Positions 1 to 5,450 of a stretch of 14,496 nucleotides of DNA are shown piece by piece. Source of the stretch: CAYXDO01 sp964463485 (GTDB taxonomy: Bacteria; Myxococcota; Kuafuiibacteriia; Kuafuiibacteriales; Kuafuiibacteriaceae); the NCBI GenBank assembly GCA_964463485.1, contig CAYXDO010000227.1, positions 1-14,496 on the forward strand, read 5' to 3'. The notes below the pieces were generated by a model. It saw only the letters and a list, made by a program, of their open reading frames with translations, did not search any database and was not told the DNA's origin. The position numbers and the translations under genes were made by a program. Each line of letters starts with the position of its first letter. Position 1 is the first letter of the stretch.

Positions 1-410
1 AGAGCCGAGGCTCACCGCCGTCGACGACTCCATTCGAGTTCGCATCGAGGAAGAGCTCGACGAGGTCGATTGCCGCCGGGTCGTCGAACGACCCGTTGGC
101 GTGAAGGTCGATGCGATCGACCGTCGCGCTCTCGGTGAGCGCAGAGAAGCGAAGCTGGAGCGCGATCTCTCCGCGATCGCCGCGCCGTACCACTCGCGGA
201 AACGGAGGCTGAGGTCCAATGGCGAGATCGATCGTTCCGGCGATCGTCACCGGGCTCGAAGAGATGGGTAGCCCGATCGCATCGGTGACGACGCGGCCTC
301 CGAGACCCGTCGCCGTAATCGAGGAAACGCTTCGCACGAGCAGCCTGAAGTTCCGACCGCTCTCGACCGTGGTCGCGAAGTCCGCGACCACGAGCAGACT
401 CGATCGGGCT
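1..410 (-). CDS. Secreted/surface protein, C-terminal part (partial)
   Basis: An open minus-strand frame without stop runs from about 410 down to position 1 and leaves the window. It reads as clean protein: a beta-rich stretch with LLVVADFATTVESG and FRLLVRSVSSITATGLGG, then LRFSALTESATVDRIDLHA, then FLDANSNGVVDGGEPRL. The last piece has the spacing of a dockerin or EF-hand calcium loop (DxNxNGxxDxxE), common in myxobacterial exported proteins; calcium binding is inferred. Upstream of about 410 the frame stays open but enters short repeats and loses protein character, so the 5' part was probably replaced by a rearrangement. No start codon, signal peptide or sorting tag is visible. The molecular role is not recognised. 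Confidence 0.55.
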
Positions 411-430
411 GATCCCCTTTGGCTTGCGGA

Positions 431-500
431 CGGTGCCCGGCACCGCTCGGAATGCAGCTCGGAATTCGAGCACCGCTCGGAATTCGAGGCACCGCTCGGA
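431..500. repeat. Short tandem/inverted repeat cluster at a gene breakpoint
   Basis: Position 431-445 is a perfect inverted repeat (CGGTGCC-C-GGCACCG). CACCGCTCGG then occurs at 441, 471 and 490, and CTCGGAATTCGAG at 458 and 476, giving an 18-19 bp imperfect tandem repeat. CGGACGGTGCC recurs near 523. The cluster sits exactly between the surface-protein frame (ending near 410) and the recombinase remnant (starting near 537), so it marks or caused the junction. Confidence 0.6.
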
Positions 501-536
501 GCCCGTTTTCGGTGGCCGCTTTCGGACGGTGCCTCG

Positions 537-905
537 CCGCGCACGTCGACGCCCTCAAGGCGCGCATCGCGGGCAAGCGCGAGGCGATCGAGGCCATCCG
601 CGCCGACCTCCCGGGCAGGGTGGCGAGCGCCTCGGTCGCCGCGTCGAAGTACACCGAGGACCTCGGGAAGTTCGAGGGCCGCGCTCGAACTCGTCGAGGC
701 GAAGCTCCGCGCCGAGACGGACCGGCTCGTGGCCGCCGAGCGCCAGCTCGCGGAGACGGAGCGCGACCGGCTCGACCTCGAGGTCGCCGACAGGGAGGCC
801 GAGTGGATCGGCGCCGCGCTCCGCGACTTCGCGCGCGTCTGGAAGCTGATGACGCCCGAGAACCAGGGGCGCTTGCTGCGCGCGCTCGTCGCCGCCGTCC
901 GCGTG
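537..905 (+). pseudogene. Serine recombinase, C-terminal coiled-coil remnant (frameshifted)
   Basis: Two overlapping plus-strand frames join into one recognisable C-terminus of a large serine recombinase. The first (about 537-680) reads HVDALKARIAGKREAIEAIR. The second (about 681-905) reads LELVEAKLRAETDRLVAAE and ends with DFARVWKLMTPENQGRLL followed by RALVAAVRV. The W..LTPEN.GRL.RALV pattern is what I know from the end of the coiled-coil segment in this family. The resolvase catalytic domain and recombinase domain are absent, and the two halves are out of frame near 665-685, so this is debris. It lies beside the left flanking repeat and may be a trace of the enzyme that brought the island. 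Confidence 0.55.
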
Positions 906-995
906 ACGCGCGCGTCGTGCTCGCCGAGCGTCGAAGGTCGCGGAAACGTGGGGGAGAAACGCAACGGCCCCGGAGATCGCTCTCCGAGGCCGCTG

Positions 996-1030
996 TCAAA
1001 AAGTGCGGGGTCGCGTTTCCGCGACCCCGC
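996..1030 (-). terminator. Intrinsic terminator 3' of the tRNA-Asn-like end
   Basis: A perfect 11-bp inverted repeat (1005-1015 and 1020-1030, GCGGGGTCGCG) has a four-base loop. Read on the minus strand it is followed by five T (998-1002 are A on plus). It lies just downstream of the minus-strand tRNA 3' end at 1036, the usual place for a tRNA terminator, so it may be the last remnant of that gene's transcription unit. Confidence 0.65.
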
Positions 1031-1035
1031 GTCAA

Positions 1036-1058
1036 TGGCTCCGCACTTAGGACTCGAA
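1036..1058 (-). other. tRNA-Asn 3'-end fragment, attachment-site-like (left)
   Basis: On the minus strand this reads TTCGAGTCCTAA then GTGCGGAGCCA: the T-loop, the 3' half of the T-stem, a seven-base acceptor strand, discriminator G and CCA. G73 with a GTGCGGA acceptor fits bacterial tRNA-Asn. The sequence upstream (from about 1059) does not pair with the T-stem and holds no tRNA body. A 3' fragment starting in the T-loop is the classic footprint of integration into a tRNA gene. The same fragment opens the right-hand repeat at 13013. Confidence 0.6.
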
Positions 1059-1219
1059 CGTCCGACCCAGTGGTGGGCAGCTTCGCAGCAAGCGCTCGCA
1101 CGCTTCGCTCGAAGGTATTCGACCTCTCCGACCAACGAGCTCGGCGGGCAAGAACCTTTGATCTCCAACGATCGAGGCCCATGCGTCGGCGCTCGGTCGA
1201 AGGCATTTCGACGTCGACC

Positions 1220-1355
1220 TCAGCTCGGGGTCACGGGCTCTTCGTCGGGCTCGTCTTCTTCGATCGACTTCGGAGTCTCCGCCGAGGCGAGGAAGCATTG
1301 GTCCGCCCATTTCTTCGGCGACTTCTGCTTCGCTCCCAAGCCCAACAGCGCGCCG
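1220..1355 (-). pseudogene. 3' stump of the 230-aa coiled-coil gene
   Basis: These 45 codons match the C-terminus of the intact gene at 13155-13847, including ALLGLGAKQKSPKKWAD, the acidic tail EEDEPDEEPVTPS and the stop. Everything 5' of this point, including the start codon and about 185 codons, is gone. At 1353-1355 the coding sequence passes directly into sequence that in the right copy lies upstream of the gene. The joint shares CCG with both parental sites, so this is a simple 595-bp deletion with 3-bp microhomology. Confidence 0.85.
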
Positions 1356-1398
1356 AGGGGGCGTCAAGCCGCGCGCTCGTCGGCTCGTCAACGCTGCC

Positions 1399-1657
1399 CC
1401 GCAAGCGGCCGCGACCGGTCTGTCGAGATCTCCACAGACCCCCGCAAGCGGCCGCGACCTGTCTGTCGAGCTCTCCACAGACCCCCGCAAACCGCCGCGG
1501 GGGCAGTGTCCAGATCCTCACAACGACCTCGCGGCCGCTCGCGGCGGGGTATCGAGATCTCATCACCCAACCCGCGTGGCGTCGCGGGTGCCGTGCCGAG
1601 ACCTCGACATAGGGGCGTGACGCGCTCCCGGCCCCATGTCGACGATTCCTTGGGACG
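1399..1657. repeat. 43-bp-periodic palindrome array (left copy)
   Basis: Six related 16-mers begin at 1421, 1464, 1507, 1550, 1594 and 1637, spaced 43, 43, 43, 44 and 43 bp. The best are TGTCGAGATCTCCACA and TGTCGAGCTCTCCACA, close to the palindrome TGTSGAGATCTCSACA. Later units drift (TGTCCAGATCCTCACA, TATCGAGATCTCATCA, TGCCGAGACCTCGACA). The first two units are almost identical over 43 bp; the rest keep spacing and motif more than flanks. The period is not a multiple of three, so it is not a protein repeat. The array lies downstream of the MYXO-CTERM tail and upstream of the coiled-coil gene stump on the minus strand. Confidence 0.75.
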
Positions 1658-1707
1658 GAACGGAGCGCGGCGTGCCGTTGCCGTCCGCCGTCCGTCGCCT
1701 CGCCGCG

Positions 1708-1846
1708 TCAACGTCGCCGTTTGCGAAGGATGATGAAGACACCCAGCAGGGTGAAAAGCGACTGTCCAGCCACGTTTCGTCCGGGTTTGGAGGCCTGACA
1801 GCTACAGCCTTCGTCGGGTGGAGCGCCTCCGCCCGAACCCGACGCA
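1708..1846 (-). pseudogene. MYXO-CTERM sorting-tag fragment
   Basis: The minus-strand frame ending at a TGA (1708-1710) reads GSGGGAPPDEGCSCQASKPG, then GQSLFTLLGVFIILRKRRR. That is a small-residue linker, a GCSC motif, one hydrophobic segment and a terminal basic run, as in the myxobacterial MYXO-CTERM surface-sorting tag. Homology to the right-hand copy (14315-14496) ends at 1846. The frame upstream stays open to 2112 but reads antisense to the PIN remnant, so the original exported domain is lost and this tag is an orphan carried with the repeat. Confidence 0.75.
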
Positions 1847-1885
1847 TGACGACTCCGGCATCGCCGCCGACAGCGACCCTGCGCC

Positions 1886-2160
1886 GTGAGCACACCTATC
1901 CTCCGCATCGTCGTCACGGACGCCAACCTGCTCATTAACCTGATGCACGTGTCGCGGCTTGGCCTGTTGGCCAAGATCCCGAACCACGACCCGAGCACGT
2001 ACGCGAGGAGCCCACGATCCCAGAGCGACGGGCCACGCTCGATGCTGCGGTCAGGCGACGGCTGGTTGAAGGTCGAAGTCATCAGCGACCTGGGCGCCAT
2101 GACCATGTTCACGGAGCTGATCGCTCACGTCGGCCGGGGCGAAGCCGCATGCATCGCGAC
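1886..2160 (+). pseudogene. PIN-domain (VapC-like) toxin remnant, frameshifted
   Basis: From a GTG at 1886 the frame reads RIVVTDANLLINLMHVSRLG and LLAKIPN, the first strand and helix of a PIN-domain ribonuclease with its first acidic residue (TDAN). It returns later with GWLKVEVISDLGAMTMF and HVGRGEAACIA, the second acidic motif. Between them (about 1987-2058) the true protein continues in another frame as PEHVREEP and PERRATLDAAVRR, so there are two compensating shifts, probably with a small deletion at the first. After about 2160 the family's C-terminal aspartate region is missing. No partner antitoxin gene is next to it. VapC-like toxins cleave RNA; this copy should be inactive. Confidence 0.6.
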
Positions 2161-2261
2161 ACTACACAAGATGGCGCGAGGCGGAAAGGCGCACGAACCG
2201 GCCGTGTGGTGTGGTGAGCAGGCGCATTCTGGCCGCTGCCATCGACGACGCATCGAGGAAG

Positions 2262-2888
2262 CTACGTCGCTGCTTGCCAGATCTGCTCGACCAGTTCCTG
2301 GAACAGGTCCTCGTCGAACCGATGCACGTGCATCCACTCGCAATGGGCCTTCGGGAAATCGGCTGGGCTGATTCTCTCGAGATGCGATTTCGCGTTGTTT
2401 TCCTGGATCACGGTCGCGTGTTGTCCCGGCAAGATCAGGAGACCACGCCTTGAGAGCCACGACCGGACGATCGCCTTGAGTTCCGCCTCTCCATCGGTCG
2501 ACCGCTCCGATGCAAATATTTGGCGAAACACATCGCGATAGACGAGCCAGTTACCTCTTCTATCCGGCCGCCACAGCTCGCGCGGCTCGTCGACGAGCGA
2601 CGCGGTCACATGGAGCTGTCCATCGTCGAGATCGCGACGGTTGAAGAACCCGGCGTTGAACTTGCCGATCTTCACCGCGCATCCCATCGGCAGGATCTCG
2701 GTCTTCGGAACCCGCTGGTAGTCGTGGACTCGGAACGGACTCTCGTTCCGGACCCAATGCACGTAGAGCCCATTGGTGGGATTATGACTATCGCGTCGGA
2801 AGCGGCCGTGTCCCCCTTCTGCTCGAGCCGCGAGATACGCCTTCGTGTCTTCCGTTCGATCGACCCAGTCCATCGTCATCCACAGCAT
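2262..2888 (-). CDS. Unrecognised protein, putative partner of the RHH gene
   Basis: A coherent minus-strand frame gives 208 aa from ATG 2888. The frame is open to a TTG at 2957 (231 aa) and inner ATGs exist at 2879 and 2873. I favour 2888 because a cluster of GTAGAC motifs (2913-2938) would then lie just upstream rather than inside the gene. Visible stretches include YVHWVRNESPFRVHDYQRVP, GKFNAGFFNRRDLDDGQLHV and RGNWLVYRDVFRQIF. The protein has many aromatic and charged residues, no signal peptide and no membrane segment, so it should be cytoplasmic. I do not recognise the family. It directly follows the RHH gene, so both probably form one unit. Confidence 0.65.
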   Translation of the reverse strand: MLWMTMDWVDRTEDTKAYLAARAEGGHGRFRRDSHNPTNGLYVHWVRNESPFRVHDYQRVPKTEILPMGCAVKIGKFNAGFFNRRDLDDGQLHVTASLVDEPRELWRPDRRGNWLVYRDVFRQIFASERSTDGEAELKAIVRSWLSRRGLLILPGQHATVIQENNAKSHLERISPADFPKAHCEWMHVHRFDEDLFQELVEQIWQAAT

Positions 2889-2912
2889 AGCACCGGGGAC
2901 GCAGTCGTCAAT

Positions 2913-2938
2913 GTCTACAGCAAGGTCTACCGGTCTAC
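2913..2938 (-). promoter_or_regulatory. GTAGAC operator cluster before the 208-aa gene
   Basis: GTCTAC on plus (GTAGAC on minus) occurs at 2913-2918, 2925-2930 and 2933-2938. The same hexamer appears twice in the promoter of the RHH gene (3485-3490 and 3499-3504). Three copies in 26 bp, at the junction of the two genes, suggest binding by the neighbouring RHH protein and separate control of the second gene. No clear -35/-10 pair is visible here. Confidence 0.5.
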
Positions 2939-3477
2939 CCCGCCCAGCGGCGTTCAATTGCGTTCAAGAGCGCCTCGATTTCCTGCCGCCCCGTCCAGAC
3001 GGGATAGTGGCACACGCAGCCCGGGGGCCGGTGGCGGTCGGAGAGGCCGGGGCCAAGCGCGCGCTCGTAGGCGCCGGTCGCATGGACACAGTTGTCCTTC
3101 ACCCACAGCGACCCCTTTCCCGGGGCCTTGACCGTGCGCCACTTGATGTCGCCCTCGAGTCCGCGAACGGAGTCCACGAGCGTGAAGCCACGGGCGACCA
3201 GCCGTCGCGTGATCTCCTCGTAGCCGATCGAGTCGGCGCCTCGGGACGTCTCGACGCGGGGCATGGCTTGAGCTACGTGCGGCGGGATGAGCCCGGCGAT
3301 CCCCACTGCCTTCTGGTTAGCGAACGCGTGCTCATCCTCCTCGGTGATCGGGTTGTGCTCAAACCCATTCAGGATCCACGACCGCACGATGGCGGAGGTG
3401 GTCGTGCGGAGCTTCGCCGCGAGCACATCGAGGTGATGGACTTGATGCTCCTCGAGCTTCGTACTGATGACACGCAC
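2935..3477 (-). CDS. Ribbon-helix-helix N-terminal DNA-binding protein
   Basis: The frame codes for 180 aa from a GTG at 3477. Residues about 5-40 (TKLEEHQVHHLDVLAAKL, then TTTSAIVRSWILNGFE) have the strand-helix-helix layout and hydrophobic spacing of the CopG/Arc RHH class. The remainder, with YEEITRRLVARGFTLVDSVR and a Cys/His-containing stretch PPGCVCHYPVWTG near the end, is not recognised and is longer than a minimal antitoxin. The start has no Shine-Dalgarno, but a promoter ends six bases before it, so translation is probably leaderless. Repeated GTAGAC motifs in that promoter, and before the next gene, suggest autoregulation. It could be an antitoxin-like regulator with the downstream protein as partner; that is inference. 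Confidence 0.65.
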   Translation of the reverse strand: MRVISTKLEEHQVHHLDVLAAKLRTTTSAIVRSWILNGFEHNPITEEDEHAFANQKAVGIAGLIPPHVAQAMPRVETSRGADSIGYEEITRRLVARGFTLVDSVRGLEGDIKWRTVKAPGKGSLWVKDNCVHATGAYERALGPGLSDRHRPPGCVCHYPVWTGRQEIEALLNAIERRWAG

Positions 3478-3483
3478 ACGCCG

Positions 3484-3511
3484 AGTCTACCAGTTGCGGT
3501 CTACTGGTCAA
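3484..3511 (-). promoter_or_regulatory. Leaderless promoter and operator of the RHH gene
   Basis: On minus: TTGACC (3506-3511), a 16-bp spacer, TAGACT (3484-3489), then six bases to the GTG at 3477. Transcription would begin at or next to the start codon. Two GTAGAC motifs (3499-3504 and 3485-3490) overlap both promoter boxes, and ACCAGT-N8-ACTGGT (3489-3508) forms an inverted repeat. Binding here would block RNA polymerase. Confidence 0.5.
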
Positions 3512-3656
3512 CCGAGACCTGACTGCCCTTGACGGGGCGGGCCGCGCTCGCGTGCGCCCATTGCGTACATCATAGCCCCAGCGTTGGTTCTTCGCTTGGC
3601 CCTTGGCGGGCCAGCCGACGATCTCACCGCCTACGGGAGAGAGGCCGTCCAGCGCC

Positions 3657-4010
3657 TCACGCGCTGGTCGGGCGGCTTCGATGCCCGCATGATTCCGGTC
3701 GGGCCTTCCAGCGCCGCCTCTGGTCCGCCCACTCGTCCGGCGGGCTCACGGTCCTCAGCGCCCGCTCGCTCATCGGCTCCACGCCGTCGACCGTCTCGGG
3801 GACACAGAACACCTTCCTGGATCTCCGGCACGAGGAGCGCGAGGCTGAGGATCTGGTCTTGGTGAGCCGGGCTCGCGTGAAGCCGGGGCGACGCGCGACG
3901 CCGGCGGCATCGCGCACGAGGCCGCGATCGATCGCGCCCTGGACGTGGTGCTCGAGGGCGAGCATCTAGACGACGCGGGTGGGCTCCGACGGTGGACGCG
4001 GCTCGGCGTC
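3657..4010 (-). pseudogene. Recombinase-associated HTH protein remnant
   Basis: Joining frames on minus gives MLALEHHVQGAIDRGLV, ARRPGFTRARLT, then (shifted frame) DQILSLALLVPEIQEGVL, then (shifted back) VPETVDGVEPMSERALRTV and EWADQRRRWKAR, ending at TGA 3657-3659. The order AxxxGxTRARxxQILxLxLLxPEIQE is a helix-turn-helix pattern I know from small proteins and C-termini that accompany serine recombinases. It carries two frameshifts (an apparent 5-nt insertion near 3857-3861 and a shift near 3800) and an in-frame TAG at 3966-3968. The frame continues upstream to about 4301 without a clear match. It is a decayed mobile-element gene. Confidence 0.55.
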
Positions 4011-4260
4011 GTGTTCGTTGGCGGCGCCGTCGGCGAACCGTCGACGGTGGCCTGCCGCCGCGAAGTGACGGAGCGCCCAGCGCGCGCCAGAATCTTCCTC
4101 GTGACCGGCAGCGGTGACGCGCATGCAACCGCCCACCTTGGTTCGCTGGCCGTCTGCGACCGACTTCGGGATGAGCTCCAGCCGGTGAGCCAGGGCGAGA
4201 GCCGCTACGGGACGGCCGAGCCGCAGATCGAGATCCGGCTCCCGAAGGGCACGAGCCACC

Positions 4261-4437
4261 GGCTCCATCCACAAGCTCGCCGCCCACGTCGAGCTGGCCA
4301 CGCCCGAGCGGGAGCGCTGGATCGTCCAGACCGAGAGCTTCTACGACGCCCGCGGCCGCGTGTACCTCGAGCTGGCCGACGCGACGCCGGCCGAGGCCGA
4401 GCGGGGGATGGCGCTGCTCAAGAAGCTGGTCGGTTGA
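4261..4437 (+). pseudogene. Orphan C-terminal protein fragment
   Basis: A plus frame ending at TGA 4435-4437 reads GSIHKLAAHVELATPERERW, IVQTESFYDARGRVYLELAD and AEAERGMALLKKLVG. This has natural amphipathic composition, unlike the other frames here. Upstream of about 4261 the frame turns into arginine-serine-rich nonsense, so the N-terminal part was lost. The family is not recognised. An 11-bp hairpin follows at 4460. Confidence 0.4.
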
Positions 4438-4459
4438 GGGACGCGGCGCGGCCATCGCG

Positions 4460-4489
4460 AATAGCCGCTTCCCTATGAAAGCGGCTATT
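4460..4489. terminator. 11-bp hairpin after the orphan fragment
   Basis: AATAGCCGCTT (4460-4470) and AAGCGGCTATT (4479-4489) form a perfect stem with an eight-base loop. It sits 22 bases past the stop of the 4261-4437 fragment and before the defence operon. The trailing T run is short, so a terminator is possible but not certain. Confidence 0.45.
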
Positions 4490-4527
4490 TGGGGCGTCCG
4501 ATGGGCCCTGGCCTGAACGGGCGGGCA

Positions 4528-4570
4528 GGCAAAACCTTGTCCCCGCGATCAAGGTTGTACAAGCTTTGCC
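4528..4570. promoter_or_regulatory. Inverted-repeat operator candidate before the HTH gene
   Basis: GGCAAAACCTTGT (4528-4540) is mirrored by ACAAGCTTTGCC (4559-4570) with one mismatch and one extra base. Inside lies a second inverted repeat, AACCTTG (4533-4539) and CAAGGTT (4550-4556). The site ends just before the likely start of the MerR/excisionase-like gene, whose product or another dimeric regulator could bind it. Confidence 0.4.
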
Positions 4571-4577
4571 GGTGGGT

Positions 4578-4784
4578 GTGAGCGAACCCGACGAGCCCGA
4601 ACTTCTGACCATCAAGGCGGCAGCGGAGGTGCTCGGCGTGAGCGAGCAGACCCTGCGTCGATGGGACAAGGCCGGGAAGCTCCGCGCGAAGCGCCACGCG
4701 ATGAACGGTTACCCGCTATATCCTCGCGGCCAAGTTCTCGAACTCCGGAGGCGGATCGACTCGGACCCTGAAGCGACGTCATGA
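4578..4784 (+). CDS. MerR/excisionase-like helix-turn-helix protein
   Basis: A small cytoplasmic DNA-binding protein of 68 aa from GTG 4578 (TTG 4566 or GTG 4572 would add a few residues; no convincing ribosome site separates them). LLTIKAAAEVLGVSEQTLRR followed by WDKAGKLRAKR is the winged HTH of the MerR/BldC/excisionase class, with the typical TLRRWDxxGKL helix-wing junction; PLYPRGQVLEL is the wing end. It lacks a sensor domain. Its stop overlaps the next start (ATGA at 4781-4784), so it leads a translationally coupled operon that once contained restriction-type genes. It probably regulates that operon through the inverted repeat at 4528-4570. Confidence 0.75.
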   Translation: MSEPDEPELLTIKAAAEVLGVSEQTLRRWDKAGKLRAKRHAMNGYPLYPRGQVLELRRRIDSDPEATS

Positions 4785-4996
4785 AAGCGGACATCCTCAA
4801 GCTGTTGCTGCAGTCCCATGCGGAGGGCGACGAGTCGTTCCGCAAAGGCAGCGCTGCGGTTCGACGCGCTCTTCTCGCGGTTCCTCGGGGCGACCTCGCG
4901 ACCTCCACCGAAAGCTCCGAACACTTCTGGAAGCCCGAGTGGCCGAGGTCATCGACCTCCACTCCGGCTCGGTCTTGCGCCCCGCGCATCCGCTGA
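4781..4996 (+). pseudogene. N-terminal stub, probable AAA ATPase
   Basis: Starting at the coupled ATG 4781, MKADILKLLLQSHAEGDESF looks like the beginning of AAA-family ATPases that often start MKxDxLKxLLxSHxEGDxxxF. After FRK (about 4846) similarity stops; the frame drifts into Ser/Pro/Arg-rich residues and ends at TGA 4994-4996. No Walker motif is present. Another frame has RKLRTLLEARVAEVIDLHSG near 4905-4970, perhaps a piece of a second gene. The body of this gene has been deleted and only the start survives. Confidence 0.4.
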
Positions 4997-5045
4997 TACC
5001 ATGCCGACCATGCGCTATCCGGATCGCGCCGCCGGCGAAGGACGC

Positions 5046-5193
5046 TGGGGCCACCACCCTCGAAAATCCGCCTTGGGACGCCGCCGATCAGCTGCACGCA
5101 AACAGCGGGCTCAGCTCCCCCCGGTATTCGCAGCCGGTGGTCGGGCTGATCTTCTTCCGCTTCGCCGATGCGAAGTTTGGCGCGCGCAGGTGA
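5046..5193 (+). pseudogene. hsdM: HsdM N-terminal stub (type I restriction methylase)
   Basis: A plus frame reads TLENPPWDAADQLHANSG, then YSQPVVGLIFFRFADAKF, ending at TGA 5191-5193. This matches the N-terminal helical domain of type I N6-adenine methyltransferase subunits (LExxLWxAADxLRxNSG...EYxxPVLGLIFLRFAD). About 45 of the usual 500 or more residues remain; the S-adenosylmethionine-binding and NPPF catalytic motifs are absent. No start codon lies in frame close by (GTG 4939 is far upstream), while ATGs at 5001 and 5010 are in another frame, so the 5' end is also shifted. It shows that a full type I methylase once lay here. Confidence 0.7.
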
Positions 5194-5357
5194 TGCTCGG
5201 CCCGGCGGTCGCTCGCACTGCGCCGTCGGCTGTCGCCCGCGGGACCGCGGCGGGCGCGGCTCTAGCGGCGTCGCCTTGCCGCCGGACCGCTGATTCCGCC
5301 GTGGGCACCCCCGACAGTGCCTGCCCGTCACCGGTGACCCGTCAGGGGTGTCGTGCC

Positions 5358-5450
5358 GATGCCGAGCCCTTCGACGCGCTCTTGGCGCGATGCGCCGACA
5401 TTGCCGCGCGGGCCAACCGCGCGGGCGCATCATTGGGGGAAGGATGCTGA
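5358..5450 (+). pseudogene. C-terminal stub upstream of trlF
   Basis: The frame ending at TGA 5448-5450 reads DAEPFDALLARCADIAARAN, a charged helix like the end of a specificity or accessory subunit of a type I restriction system. Its stop overlaps the trlF start by seven bases, as in a coupled operon. The frame upstream is low-quality sequence, so the body of the gene (together with most of hsdM) appears to have been deleted between about 5194 and 5357. Assignment to HsdS is a guess. Confidence 0.35.

Larger units (their letters stand above)
1036..1846 (-). repeat. Left copy of the large flanking direct repeat (811 bp)
   Basis: This block is nearly identical to 13013-14453 in the same orientation; between 1099 and 1355 I saw only two mismatches. 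Relative to the right copy it lacks 595 bp (13291-13885), four 8-bp units and 45 bp of short repeats, and retains 42 bp (1057-1098) that the right copy lacks. Homology stops abruptly after GACGCA at 1846, where an unrelated sequence leading into the PIN remnant begins. Confidence 0.9.

Noticed and set aside
1034..1110. Complete tRNA gene on the minus strand
   Set aside because: Only the 3' 23 bases fit. The sequence upstream does not form T-stem, anticodon or D arms.
219..1733. Long plus-strand open frame of 504 codons
   Set aside because: Only its 681-905 part reads as protein (recombinase coiled coil). The rest is Arg/Ser/Pro-rich and crosses the terminator, tRNA end and non-coding array.
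3631..4455. Minus-strand open frame of 274 codons
   Set aside because: Most of it is Arg/Gly/Pro-rich high-GC noise. Only the DQILSLALLVPEIQE stretch is meaningful, as one frame of the broken HTH gene.
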